DNA of 64,000 nucleotides from Trichomonas vaginalis G3 (GCF_026262505.1 NC_067208.1:4845962-4909961), one strand, 5' to 3'. Positions 50,860-61,084 are shown, counted from the first letter of the stretch. The notes: a model not told the origin generated them from the sequence alone. Made by a program: numbers and translations.

Positions 50860-51814
50860 TCGTCATTTTCAACTTCTTTAGCATATTCGTCAGGAGTTGT
50901 CTTATATTTGTTAGGAACTGTCTTTGAAAGTATACCACCTTGAACTTTGACAAGTTTGAAACGAGGTCTGACAATAGTAGTTTTATCTTCTGCTTGCAGT
51001 CTGTACATTTTGCCATGTTTGCCTAAAACTTCATAATATTCTCTTGTATACTTTCTTCTATTTTTACGAACACGAATGCGAGTACCTGTCGAGTTCCCAT
51101 TGTTGTCATAGTCAATAGTATTTTCATATGGGTCGCGTTTAGGTATTTCTATTTTTACTTTGTCACCTTTCTTAAGTTTGAAGCCTGGCATTCTTTCTTG
51201 TTTGTCTCTTTTGACTAAACTATTAAATATATAGTCTTTCTCTAAGTCGGGGTTGTTTTTCATTTCTTCGGGGAGTGGTTTCCCAAACCTTTTTGTTTAC
51301 GGCTATTGTAAATATTTAAAACTTGTCTCATCTTTGCCATGGAGAAGTGTCTATACTTGTCGTCATATGACATTTCATTTGCTTCACCACCTTGTGGTTG
51401 GTTTAAGTCTCTTAAGATTTTTATACAACTGTCAATGACACCAAGAGCAGAATGGTTTTGGTCGACAATGAAATATTGGTTTACATTTTTTGAACGCAGA
51501 TAGTTTTTAATATCGTCTGATTTGAAAGAACTTTCACAGTCAGATGTCAGTTTTGTTGGATGGTATTTGTCAACGAATATTGTCAAAGCAGTTTTCACAT
51601 CTAAAATATTTTTGGACTGTAATGGTATGGCTTCACAGTATCTTGTGTTTTGACCGACAAATATTAGCCAGTATGGTGGTCCATCTTCTCTATACCTCGG
51701 AATGTTTTCCAAGATATCCATAAACCAAGCATTTGGTGTTGAACTAAAGATTTTTACCATGAGTGCTTTCTTTGTTGCCTTAGAAACATAGGGGTCCTTG
51801 TTTGGATTCGTCAT
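50856..51814 (-). pseudogene. rve-type integrase, D copy, broken
   Basis: It is near-identical to 17631-18590, with the same acidic triad and basic carboxy tail. Broken, about one break. The divergent spacer to the next gene (51815-51831) is like that in C. Confidence 0.85.
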
Positions 51815-51831
51815 TTTTTAACCCATAAGAA

Positions 51832-52233
51832 ATGGGTTTATTTGGCGCATTAGCAGGAGTTGCATCCAGATTTTTGCCCGCAGTGGGAACAATAGCCAGA
51901 GGTGCATTTGGAGTTGGAAGGAAGATTTTGAGTACATTAGGTATACTTAAAGAGAAAGCACAACCTATTATACAAACTGTACAGAAAGGTTGGGAGGTAG
52001 CACGAGATGCAACAAATCTTATTCCAAATCCTGAAACAAGAGGAAAAGTTCAAGGATGGATGGACAATGTAGGAAGAGAAGCAGGAAACTATTATAACAA
52101 AGCAAATGACTACTATAACCAAGCAGGACACTATATGGACCAAGGTGAAAGATTCTTTAACAGAGGATATAACCATGCACAACAATGGGTAAACAACAAC
52201 CAACCGCAACCGCCTCAAACGTGGGGAATGTAA
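51832..52233 (+). CDS. 133-residue protein with fusion-peptide-like start, D copy
   Basis: It is almost identical to 18608-19009, including MGLFGALAGVASRFLPAVG. A few changes (REAGNYYNK for RQAGNYYNK) are conservative. Confidence 0.68.
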   Translation: MGLFGALAGVASRFLPAVGTIARGAFGVGRKILSTLGILKEKAQPIIQTVQKGWEVARDATNLIPNPETRGKVQGWMDNVGREAGNYYNKANDYYNQAGHYMDQGERFFNRGYNHAQQWVNNNQPQPPQTWGM

Positions 52234-52252
52234 AGTTTTTTACTGAGATGAA

Positions 52253-52407
52253 ATGAACAATACAGCATTGAGACAAATGGGTTCAAGATGGATTTGTCGA
52301 CTTCCAGCAGTTACACAACCACGTGTTTGTCAAGTCCTCCTATACCTCAGGAAGTTTTAGACCGACTTAAAAAACCTAAACAACCAGTTGAAAACAAAAC
52401 AAACTAA
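52253..52407 (+). pseudogene. 50-residue basic ORF, D copy
   Basis: It matches 19029-19181 with the same TTTTTTACTGAGATGAA leader; altered relative to C. Confidence 0.4.
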
Positions 52408-52426
52408 AATTTTTTACTGAGATGAA

Positions 52427-53038
52427 ATGACCGAAGAAGTTGAAACGGTAGATTTGACACCACAAACAAAAAGTTCAGAACCATTGTCAAAACCTGTCAA
52501 AGAACTTACAGATGAAGAGAAAAATTCAATAATAGAAAGTGCCAGGTCTGGAAATACAAACCCTAACTATAAAGTCACTTTTCATAGAAATGGAACGGCT
52601 AGTATCTCAAAAAAGAAACAGACTCTCACAAATAAAATATTGAAGTCTGAAGGAGCTTTCGAGACAACAGATGGAAAAGTTTACTTCACTGACCAACAGT
52701 TCATTATAGAACATCTCATTGACTTAGAGTCGAAATATTCTAAACTTTACAACAAACACAAAAAGTTGAAAGGAAAACAAAAACAAATGGCATATGATAT
52801 TTATGAAGATGTTGACGACACAACTGTTCCTGCAAGTGAAGTAAAGTCAGAGGAACCGAAAAGTGACGAAAAACCGATAGAAGAAGAAAAACCAAAAACT
52901 GAAGATAAACCAAAACCAAAGTTTAGTTTCCAAACTAAACCAAGTCAACCTTCATTAGCTGGTATGGGTTGGCGTCAAAGACTTATGGCAGCAGGCGGTT
53001 ATGTAAGTAAAGAAAAAAATATTTTTTTATTTTTATAA
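52427..53038 (+). CDS. Lys/Glu/Pro-rich 203-residue protein
   Basis: It begins MTEEVETVDLTPQTKSSEPL. It has an acidic amino part, a KLYNKHKKLKGKQKQM basic helix near residue 115, a disordered EKPKTEDKPKPK stretch and GMGWRQRLMAAGGYV near the end. The function is unknown; a virion core role is possible. The leader is shared with the preceding small gene. The very end may differ from C. Confidence 0.58.
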   Translation: MTEEVETVDLTPQTKSSEPLSKPVKELTDEEKNSIIESARSGNTNPNYKVTFHRNGTASISKKKQTLTNKILKSEGAFETTDGKVYFTDQQFIIEHLIDLESKYSKLYNKHKKLKGKQKQMAYDIYEDVDDTTVPASEVKSEEPKSDEKPIEEEKPKTEDKPKPKFSFQTKPSQPSLAGMGWRQRLMAAGGYVSKEKNIFLFL

Positions 53039-53040
53039 AA

Positions 53041-53756
53041 ATGCCCCCGTATAGAATGGATAGAAGGTCTGCTAGAATAAAAGCAGAGTTAGAAAGATAT
53101 GGTTGGAAAGTTTCAAAGAAGTTTAAATATAGGAAGGGAAGACCCATAAAAGTCTATGACAAACTGGCTGGTCTGCTACGAAATGGATTGGAAACAGCAC
53201 GTGCAAATTATCCAAACAGATAGAGAGGTTAGAAGAAGAACGTCTTATGGACATGCCTTTCAATGTTACTGAACCTCAAGTTGAAGGACACGACGGCTTT
53301 GCCAGATTCTACTGGAAACATGACGAACAATTGCATCCTTTGAGACGGAAAAAAGGAAAAGGTGAAGACGCACATGCTCCCATGGAAAGAACAAGATATG
53401 CATATGAAAAGTATCGTGAAGTTAGAAGTCAAATTACATCTGGTCGAACCTTTACAGTAAACTTTGACGAAGGAAAGAACAAAGAAGGCTTCATGGGAGT
53501 ACTTGCTGCCATACAAGATGGAAATAAGAAAGGATACAATCTCAGACTAACCATAACAGATTTGGACGGTCATATATACTATGCACATGGCAATGTCACA
53601 ACAGCTGCAATGCTTCTTGACGCTTTCAAGACTACAAAGAGAGAACAAATGGTTGACTCCGACTCAGATATTTTGAATGCAATTGAAGGAATTGTAAGCG
53701 TGAAGTTCGAATGGTACCAACCTAACCCTCAAGCAGTCAGACAACATGTTTGTTAG
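53041..53756 (+). pseudogene. Basic protein continuing into a 169-codon frame, D copy
   Basis: The first part matches 19817-20062 (MPPYRMDRRSARIKAELERY). The second frame (from 53247) has HDEQLHPLRRKKGKGEDAHA and a compact alpha/beta part (LRLTITDLDGHIYYAHGNVT) ending RQHVC. No family is recognised. C has little of this second part. Broken, about one break. Confidence 0.5.
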
Positions 53757-53809
53757 ATGAGAAATATGAAGTAAAAACATTTTTAAACATATATTTTTAC
53801 ATATATTAA

Positions 53810-54670
53810 ATGTTTCAGGTTGAAAAACAAAGAACAAAAGTAGCAGATACAAAACCGTTAGACTATATCTTTACAAACGCTGGTAGGACTATATCAGATG
53901 AAGAAATTTCATCCGGCTCCTACCGCTTTGACTTTCCAATTCGTTGGCTTCAAAGTCCTTCAGATGCAAAGGCAATAGGATTTAGAAGAGTTTTGTTTTC
54001 AAAAAGAACTAACGCATTTATGTTCGCAGTATATTTTCATGGTCAGTATAGAGGTTCTGATGGTCTACTAGACAAATTTGATGAAATGAGAATCTTTACA
54101 GTTCGTTCAGACGAAAGTCTTGAGAAGACTCTAAATGACTTTCAAACTCAAATAAACAAATACTACTGGGAATTTCAAGAAAAATACGATTCTTTACTAA
54201 ATGGAACATACTATCTGAAACTAGAATATGACAAGATGAACTCCACAGTTTCATTTCAAAGGATTGAAAATAACCCTCCAAGAGATACACAGTTTTTATT
54301 TTGGCAAGTAGACAAACGTTCTTGGGCACAATTTCTTCGGTTACTAAACCAGAACGAACCATTACCACCTGACGGTCCGTTCTGGTTTATACGCCCACCA
54401 ACAGATTTGACAGTTTATAGAAACGTGTTTGACCCTCAAAATGTTATGTGTCATGCAAGTTTCAGTTCAAGCAACAATAGTTTTCTATGTATTGGTAAGG
54501 ACTTTTATGACTTTGCTTCTAAATTCTACGAACCACCTAGTAACAGTTTCTCTGACTTTCAAGTTTGGTTCACAACAAACGGTGTGCAGCATATTATTCC
54601 ATTGTACTACGACTTTTATCTCGAATTGTCTTTCATATATAACTACGGAGAAGTGCTGAAAAAGTATTGA
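53810..54670 (+). CDS. 286-residue paralogue of the surface/minor capsid protein
   Basis: ATG at 53810 follows TATATTTTTACATATATTAA. It contains VADTKPLDYIFTNAGRTISD, PIRWLQSPSDAKAIGFRRVL and a late SFSSSNNSFLCIGKDFYDF, all shared in pattern with the minus-strand 282-residue protein. The whole length is open. Unlike that protein, it hardly differs between C and D apart from scattered changes. Probably a capsid-associated protein. Confidence 0.7.
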   Translation: MFQVEKQRTKVADTKPLDYIFTNAGRTISDEEISSGSYRFDFPIRWLQSPSDAKAIGFRRVLFSKRTNAFMFAVYFHGQYRGSDGLLDKFDEMRIFTVRSDESLEKTLNDFQTQINKYYWEFQEKYDSLLNGTYYLKLEYDKMNSTVSFQRIENNPPRDTQFLFWQVDKRSWAQFLRLLNQNEPLPPDGPFWFIRPPTDLTVYRNVFDPQNVMCHASFSSSNNSFLCIGKDFYDFASKFYEPPSNSFSDFQVWFTTNGVQHIIPLYYDFYLELSFIYNYGEVLKKY

Positions 54671-54975
54671 AAAATAATGTTTAGGTGAAGAGGTGAGATT
54701 TCACCTCTTTTTTCACCTGTTTTTTCACCTCTTGAATTTTCATGAATTTGTGCTGAATTCGACAAAAATGAGTTTTGGTTGAAAAAAGAGGTGGAGCCAA
54801 AAGTGGCTCGACCTCAAAACAAGCATTTTGTGAAGAATATAGCAACCGTCGGAAAACAGCGGGTTGCTTTTTATACAAAATTCAACAGGTGAATTTTCAT
54901 GAAATTCCTTAAGATAGAAAAAATAAAGTTAGTTTTTTTAAAAAAATATTTTTTATTTTGTATGTAAGAACAGAT
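54671..54975. repeat. Spacer with multi-arm inverted repeat and a second hairpin
   Basis: GAGGTGAGATTTCACCTC lies at 54690-54707 and is followed by two more CACCT arms. Further on, GCAACC at 54841 pairs with GGTTGC at 54865, followed by TTTTT, like a terminator. The spacer ends in the BRO leader TTTTGTATGTAAGAACAGAT. Confidence 0.7.
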
Positions 54976-55587
54976 ATGTTAAACATTGAGTTTGAAACAG
55001 TTAAAAAGATAGACAATGACACCAAAGTGGTTAGAATAGGTGATTTAAACGTAAGATACTCAAAGAAATACAACAAATATTCTTTGTCAGACATTATATC
55101 TCCATCTGGAAAGAAAACATGGCATTGGGTTGGAATTGCTTCAACTCAGAAAATTTTGACAAGAAATCCTGAGCTTATGATATCGGTAAGATTCTATGGA
55201 ACTACAGCATATCTCATTGACAAAAGTCTTATACCGATAGTTTTGTTATGGATTGACCCAGTTGTTGGATATAATTTCATAACATATGGTTCATTCGATA
55301 CGGAACGTTGCAGTGAGGGCTTACTTTACATCGTTCAGAAACCGAAGGACTTCAATACAAAGAGATATAAGATAGGAAGAACATATAATATAACTCAAAG
55401 ATATGACAGTACAGTCAATAGAGTTAAGGTTGTGTTTGTTAACGATATGAGAGCTGCTGAAACAGAACTACTTGAAAAGTTTGAGAAGATGTATGGTGCT
55501 CCCACGAAAGGTAAAGAAACGTTTGAAGTAGATGAGATAGATAGTGCTATAAAATTATTTGACGAAGTTGCTGAAAAATACATGTAA
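54976..55587 (+). CDS. KilA-N plus T5orf172/GIY-YIG-like protein (BRO-like)
   Basis: The protein is 203 residues from ATG at 54976. The amino half is KilA-N-like (VRIGDLNVRYSKKYNKYSLS, WVGIASTQKIL), a DNA-binding module of large DNA viruses and phages. The carboxy half (LLYIVQKPKDFNTKRYKIGR, then TYNITQRYD and a MRAAETELLEKFEKMYGA stretch) fits the T5orf172 branch of the GIY-YIG fold. Likely a DNA-binding or nicking regulator. The leader holds ATGTAA followed by GAACAGATATG. Confidence 0.75.
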   Translation: MLNIEFETVKKIDNDTKVVRIGDLNVRYSKKYNKYSLSDIISPSGKKTWHWVGIASTQKILTRNPELMISVRFYGTTAYLIDKSLIPIVLLWIDPVVGYNFITYGSFDTERCSEGLLYIVQKPKDFNTKRYKIGRTYNITQRYDSTVNRVKVVFVNDMRAAETELLEKFEKMYGAPTKGKETFEVDEIDSAIKLFDEVAEKYM

Positions 55588-55977
55588 AGCGTATATTTTT
55601 GGTCTTTTGTGAAAGTCAGAAAATAAAGTTAGTGTCATTTTTTTGTATTTTTTTGTATTTGACGAGAATGTTTATGTTAGAATGTTAGATCTAACATGTT
55701 TTCTAACACGTTTTCTAACATGGTCTAAAACTCTTGAATTTTCATGAAATTTACACCAAAAATATATTTTAGGTGAAGAGGTGAGATTTCACCTCTTTTT
55801 TCACCTCATTTCTAACCTCTTGAATTTTCATGAAATTTACACCAAAAATATATTTTAGGTGAAGAGGTGAGATTTCACCTCTTTTTTCACCTCTTTTTTC
55901 ACCTCATGAATTTTCCCGAAATAAAAAATAAAGTTGGTTTTTTTAAAAAAATATTTTTTTATTTTTATTGTAAGAAC
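55588..55977. repeat. Spacer with three multi-arm inverted repeats
   Basis: GTTAGATCTAAC at 55684-55695 and GAGGTGAGATTTCACCTC at 55778-55795 and 55864-55881 each carry two or three extra arms downstream. The flanks repeat TTGAATTTTCATGAAATTTA. Confidence 0.8.
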
Positions 55978-56892
55978 ATGTTAGCAACAACAGCACCAAA
56001 CTCTTTAGTCATGAACCCAACTTCAATGTTAGTAGAGATGAAAAGCTTCATTCCTTCTTCATATACTTTCGAAACAGAAATCCAGAAGATAAAGCAAGAA
56101 CTTCTCCAAGGAGATTTAGATTGCACTGCGAAAGATGAAACAAATGAACAGTATCTTTATGAAATGCAGGACATTATTGACCATCTACCTAAACTTCCTG
56201 AAATCCAACAACAAAAGCTTACTATTCCAGAATTCGATGAAATAGAAGTCAAAGCAACTGACTCAGTAGAAATAAAGAAGTTCATACGAAAGGTTAACTA
56301 TGAGTTTCTTGGATTTCATTGCAACCACAAAGTCATGGACAAAGATTGCGATATGGTATATAAGAACATCTCTGACATATACAAATCTGGGGAGTTTAAG
56401 ACCTACGACAACTTTGTTTCGTTAGTTGCAAAATGTGTATGGCAGATAAGAGATAAAGATAGAAGAGGTAAGATATGGAATGAACAAATAAGACCCGCAA
56501 CTTTTGAGTTAAAGAGAGCAATTGACGCCTTAGTTGTTTTAGCAGGTAAGGTTTCAGAATATAACGCAAAAATGAACCCGCAATGTTCAAAATGTAAAGC
56601 AGCAATGAGGAAATATAACTACTCCGTCAAAGAGATAGAACGTATGCGAAACGACTATGCTGACTTAAAGAAAGAAGTAGAGAAACCAGCAGAAGATAAA
56701 ATGAACATGTTAGCATTTCTGAACAAAAACTATCCAACTGCTGACGATTTCCTTCTATCTGACGTCAAGAAGAAGTATAAAGAAACTTTCGGTATCGTTA
56801 AAACATTCGATGTACTGACAGAAGAAATAGAAGCTACGAAATTGTTTAGGATTTCAAATATACATCATACAATTCATGTAAAACGCTTATAA
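55978..56892 (+). CDS. 304-residue BRO-neighbour protein with a Cys pair, unknown family
   Basis: ATG at 55978 gives MLATTAPNSLVMNPTSMLVE. Residues 30-220 are helical and charged, with FHCNHKVMDKDCDMVYKN near 105 and CSKCKAAMRKYNYSVKEIER near 205, a possible half zinc ribbon followed by a coiled coil. The last 70 residues (NMLAFLNKNYPTADDFLLSD) are not present in C, where KilA-N-type sequence follows instead. Probably a modular DNA-binding protein. Whole in D. Confidence 0.6.
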   Translation: MLATTAPNSLVMNPTSMLVEMKSFIPSSYTFETEIQKIKQELLQGDLDCTAKDETNEQYLYEMQDIIDHLPKLPEIQQQKLTIPEFDEIEVKATDSVEIKKFIRKVNYEFLGFHCNHKVMDKDCDMVYKNISDIYKSGEFKTYDNFVSLVAKCVWQIRDKDRRGKIWNEQIRPATFELKRAIDALVVLAGKVSEYNAKMNPQCSKCKAAMRKYNYSVKEIERMRNDYADLKKEVEKPAEDKMNMLAFLNKNYPTADDFLLSDVKKKYKETFGIVKTFDVLTEEIEATKLFRISNIHHTIHVKRL

Positions 56893-57418
56893 AATAACAG
56901 GTGAAAAAAGAGGTGAAAAAAGAGGTGAAATCTCACCTCTTCACCTAAAAATATTTTTATTGAATTCAGCAACAAAATTCTGAGTAAAATGACATATGGA
57001 ACACATACTTTTTCAGTAAGGACATATGGGGTAGAAATGAGGGTAGAAAACGGGGTAGATATACCCTTCTACCCTAAAATATATTTTTGTCTGTTTTACA
57101 CTCATTGACGATTAAAGTCTTGACAAAACATATACGATGAAGTCTTGACAAAACATATACGAAGAAGTCTTGACAAAACATATACGAAGAAGTCTTGACA
57201 AAACATATACGAAGAAGTCTTGACAAAACATTTACGATGAAATCATGAAAATTCATGAGGTGAAAAAAGAGGTGAAAAAACAGGTGAAATCTCACCTCTT
57301 CACCTAAAATATATTTTTGCTGAAAAAAATGACCAAATTTCATGAATTTCCTTAAGACAGAAAAAATAACGCTAGTTTTTTATAAAATATTTTTTTTATT
57401 TTGTATGTAAAGACAGAT
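56893..57418. repeat. Spacer with inverted-orientation multi-arm repeats and 25-bp units
   Basis: GAGGTGAAATCTCACCTC at 56922-56939 and AGGTGAAATCTCACCT at 57282-57297 are in reverse orientation, and GGGTAGATATACCC at 57053-57066 belongs with them. Five 25-bp units in reverse orientation lie at about 57110-57245. The right end is the BRO leader (TTTTGTATGTAAAGACAGAT). Confidence 0.8.
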
Positions 57419-58198
57419 ATGTCAACATCAGAGAACACAACAACTGCTATCGTTCATGAAGACATAAATGAAGAATACGAGTACATACAGTTTAACAAAC
57501 AGTTACGTCTCATTCGTTCAGTCAAAGACGATATGTACCAAATGCAAAGTATTTTGACAGCATGTTTTGCTCCAGATACTAAGAAACCACAAGACTGGTT
57601 TGAATTAGATAGCACTCATGAACTCCTCAGTGAGTTTGAACATGTAGAACTTAAAAAGATGTACCAAGACAGACAAAACTTACCATCACATCTAAAAGGT
57701 ATATATGTTCATAAGTTCCTAGTTAGTTCAATAGCAATGTGGGCTTCACCTCGCTATTCATGGTATGTTTGTAAACTTCTTGACGAACTTTGTACAAAGC
57801 AGAGAGAAGATATGATGAAAGAAGACAAAAACATACAGAAAAGAATACCACGTTCGGTACCAAAAGGAAAGGAAAAGAACTATAAGTATATGATTTATAC
57901 TGAAGAGATGGAAAATGAAGAAGACAGAGATATGGTTATGTTGCATTTAGTCAGAAGAAACAACAAAAGCTTTTACGACCTTGCTAAGATTTACAAATCT
58001 GACAGAAATTGGTTCTATCGCGAAAACTTACCGATTTCAATGACCCCAAATGAAGATGTGAAACAAATAGTTCAAGATACGTTACCTCAAACACACTATG
58101 ATATGAAAGGTTGTACAATACTTACATTCAAAGAAGATTTGCCATTGTTAAAGGAAAAAATAACAGAGTATTTTGACAACTTCAAACAAGTAGAGTAG
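57419..58198 (+). CDS. KilA-N domain protein (BRO-like), 259 residues
   Basis: ATG at 57419 gives MSTSENTTTAIVHEDINEEY. The KilA-N core occupies about residues 30-125, with GIYVHKFLVSSIAMWASPRY. A basic linker (KRIPRSVPKGKEKNYKY) and a carboxy domain with RDMVMLHLVRRNNKSFYDLA follow. It is a DNA-binding regulator of the kind spread among large DNA viruses and phages. The longer frame upstream is rejected since it needs a TTG start. Whole in D. Confidence 0.78.
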   Translation: MSTSENTTTAIVHEDINEEYEYIQFNKQLRLIRSVKDDMYQMQSILTACFAPDTKKPQDWFELDSTHELLSEFEHVELKKMYQDRQNLPSHLKGIYVHKFLVSSIAMWASPRYSWYVCKLLDELCTKQREDMMKEDKNIQKRIPRSVPKGKEKNYKYMIYTEEMENEEDRDMVMLHLVRRNNKSFYDLAKIYKSDRNWFYRENLPISMTPNEDVKQIVQDTLPQTHYDMKGCTILTFKEDLPLLKEKITEYFDNFKQVE

Positions 58199-59271
58199 AT
58201 GAACCATTTATTTTTCAAGCTTGACTTCAGATGGCTCAGGTAGCTGTATAAGGTAAATTGTCTTGTCAAATCCTTCTGGCATTCCGAGTCCTTCCTTCCG
58301 ACAGGAAAAAAATTTCCCGACAACTGGAAAAAGTTTTTCCATCCAACTGGAAAAAAATTTCCCGACAACTGGAAAAAAATTTCCCGACAACTGGAAAAAA
58401 TTTTCTTGACAACTGGAAAAATTTTTCTTGACAACTGGAAAAATTTTTCTTGTTGTTCGTCCGTAAACCATTCAAATTTTCGAAAATTGAGAACTTTTTG
58501 GTCGAACGACAGAAAAAGTTTTTCCTTCCAACAGAAAAAGTTCTTCCTTCCAACAGGAAAAGTCCTTCCTTCCGACAGGAAAAGTCCTTCCTTCCGACAG
58601 GACACAAACGGATGACTGACGTTCCTCTTCCTGAATGCCTTCCAAAGCCAGAAGAACCGACAACCCCAGCACCACAACAGACTTACTAAGACTAAACACT
58701 TACATTTTTCAAGCTTGCTTGGTTTGCACTTGCTGAGATATTCCTTCACGGTTTCATTTACCTCAATTAGATAAATTGCTTCGTCTAAGGGGTCAAGCTC
58801 CATACTGAGTCAGTACAATATTGTACTTTTTCAAGACAATGTTGTATAAATTCAGTACAATATTGTACTTTTTCAAGACAATGTTGTACTTTTTCAAGAC
58901 AATATTGTACTTTTTCAGAACAATGTTGTACTTTTTCAGTACAATGTCTCTCAAATTTGAGTACGGCTGTACTTTTTCAGAACAAGTCTTGAACTTTTTC
59001 AGAACAATGTTGTACTTTTTCAGAACAATGTTGTACTTTTTCAGAACAATGTTGTACTTTTTCAAGACAATGTTGTACTTTTTCAAGACAATATTGTACT
59101 TTTTCAAGACAATATTGTACTTATTCAGTACAATATTATATTGTTTCAGAACAAAGACGGTTAAGACACAAACGGATGACTGACGTTCCTCTTCCTGAAT
59201 GCCTTCCAAAGCCAGAAGAACCGACAACCCCAGCACCACAACAGACTTACTAAGACTCAACACTTACATTT
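58199..59271. repeat. Two variable tandem-repeat cassettes with shared flanks
   Basis: Cassette 1 (58290-58600) has CTGGAAAAAATTTCCCGACA and CCTTCCGACAGGAAAAG units. Cassette 2 (58810-59160) has TTTTTCAAGACAATGTTGTA units of about 21 bp. Each ends in the same flank (GGATGACTGACGTTCCTCTT) encoding MTDVPLPECLPKPEEP. A minus-strand frame at 58803 starts MELDPLDEAIYLIEV. It repeats a phrase (DEAIYLIEL) found beside the C cassette, so a small gene may have been here. I do not call one. Confidence 0.65.
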
Positions 59272-60147
59272 TCAAGCTTGACTTTTTACAATTTGAACTT
59301 TGTTCGCGTAGATGTGAATTCTGAAAGAAGTATGAGGGTCTTGTATGACTTTGTACTTCTCCCATAGTTCATGTCTGTCAAACTTACCTGCCATGGACTC
59401 TTTCATAAGTTCCATGAAATCGTCTTCGGACAATCCAGGGAAAAGTATGATATCAGTAAGTATTCTCTTTACATCCTTACTTAAACTCTTGGCTGTCTGT
59501 ACACAAATGACAACTGAAATGTTAAAGTGTCTGAGCTTCTTGAGAATTCGACACATGTCTTGTTCTCTGTTCTTTAACAAAGGATGAGAAGCAAAGTCAT
59601 CTAAGATAAGAAGACATCTATGAGGGTAAGTCTTCCAATCGTAAGATTGCAATTTCTTCGAAATGTATTCTATCTCTTTCTGTTTGTTTCTGAAGTGTTT
59701 CTTCTCTAATATTCTCTGCATTTCCTCATTTGGGTCTTTAAACTTCGAATTGACATACTCATTTATAGCATTGTACTTCAAAACTCTTCTTTGGTACTTC
59801 TTTATCCAATCTAACAACTCAGAGTCTTTTATACATACTAACTTAGACTTCTTTATAATATCTTTGAACGAATTGACGGTTTGGTCAAATTGACCAGAAG
59901 TACTACAAATGACAACTAACTCATAGAATGGGTTCTTCTCATCTAGTTCTTGTTGTTGTGCAGCCATTTTAAGATAAGTGAAAGTCTTACCCGACCCAGG
60001 TGGTGCAATTAGACCTGTTATACCATTCTGAGCAAATAAGAACTTGTCATGTATAGGCTTTATCTGAGCATTTTCTAACTTCCTCTTGTTCTTGTTTAAA
60101 ACATTCTCAAATTTCTTGTCAATGTCAGCAAACTTTTTTTCTAACAT
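59272..60147 (-). CDS. DNA-packaging ATPase (A32/FtsK-HerA type) of the C/D family
   Basis: The protein is 291 residues from ATG at 60147 (MLEKKFADIDKKFENVL). An earlier ATG at 60249 is rejected because it would run antisense through the divergent gene. Walker A is at residues 48-55 (APPGSGKT) and Walker B at 178-184 (CLLILDD), followed by ISVVICVQTAKSL with a sensor-like Q. It pumps DNA into capsids in related viruses. It differs strongly from the B ATPase. Whole here, broken in both C copies. Confidence 0.88.
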   Translation of the reverse strand: MLEKKFADIDKKFENVLNKNKRKLENAQIKPIHDKFLFAQNGITGLIAPPGSGKTFTYLKMAAQQQELDEKNPFYELVVICSTSGQFDQTVNSFKDIIKKSKLVCIKDSELLDWIKKYQRRVLKYNAINEYVNSKFKDPNEEMQRILEKKHFRNKQKEIEYISKKLQSYDWKTYPHRCLLILDDFASHPLLKNREQDMCRILKKLRHFNISVVICVQTAKSLSKDVKRILTDIILFPGLSEDDFMELMKESMAGKFDRHELWEKYKVIQDPHTSFRIHIYANKVQIVKSQA

Positions 60148-60183
60148 ATTTTTAGAAAAATTAAAAATTTTATCTTTTAGAAA

Positions 60184-60646
60184 ATGTCTAGCGATTTCGC
60201 TATCTATATTCGAGACAAACTTTTCGACTCTAAAACTTCTGTCGACCATAAAATCTTACATAGTGTAAACAAGAAAGGTGAATTTGTTCTAAAGTTCTGT
60301 TTCTGGGAATATGACAAGAACCATAAAACATTAGGCAGAGAAGTCTTTAAGTTTGTCAATGACAGACTTGTTGACAGAGATGACGCCGATTGGAAAGATG
60401 AAGTCCAACAAAAGTTCTTAGAATGCAAAAGAAGGCACATGCGCTGTTCTTGAAGATGAAATAGAAAACAGAATAGAAGAGCTATTAAAGGACAAAGAAC
60501 TTTTACATAAATATGGTTGCGCCAAATTTGACATAACTCCACAGAAAAGAAGAAGAAAGGAAAGAGAGAAAAGAAAGAAAAAGAAAGTAGAAGAAGAGAA
60601 GAAAGAACCTGAACCAGTTCCAGAGAAAAAGAAATTTGACATGTAA
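60184..60646 (+). pseudogene. Charged protein (MSSDFAIYIRDKLF family), D copy, broken
   Basis: It matches 26449-26901 and 30097-30546. The divergent spacer 60148-60183 is conserved. Broken. Confidence 0.6.
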
Positions 60647-60662
60647 AAATAAAATTTTATTT

Positions 60663-61084
60663 TTAGAACATTTTCTGGGTCAATGTCAATGTTCTCTTCC
60701 TCTTTAGGAGCAAACACTGGCTTAGACTCTAAAATCTTTTTACCCAATTTACCTTGAACTTCAACTATCTTAGACTCATAATATTCATAGTCGTCTGCTT
60801 TCTTTGGTTCATAAGGTATAACAAGTTTGTATGCTTTTGCCTTCTTTAAGGTTTGAGAACCTTCTGTCAAAATTTTCTTTGACTGCTAACAAACCTTCTA
60901 TGTCTAAGTCTTCAAATTTCGCACCATTTTTAGTCACAATAGCAAACTTAAACTGGTTCGATGTTCCAAACTTTGTCAAATGTAGACTTTTCAAAATGGT
61001 AGAAGTAACATTCAAATATGTGAATGGGTCTAGTTCTTCTTTAAGTCCTGACATATATTTGTTGACTGAAATATATTTCGTCAT
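60663..61084 (-). pseudogene. Small protein (M.K.ISVNKYMSGL family), D copy, broken
   Basis: It matches 26918-27341 and 30563-30977, with the leader TTTTTTATCCGATAGAAAAG. Broken. Confidence 0.55.

Noticed and set aside
58821-59183. Open frames on both strands through the TTGTACTTTTTCA repeats
   Set aside because: A 21-bp unit without stops opens several frames at once; there is no start context or domain.
60148-60249. Longer amino terminus of the D packaging ATPase
   Set aside because: It would be antisense to the conserved divergent gene and would remove the short promoter spacer seen elsewhere.
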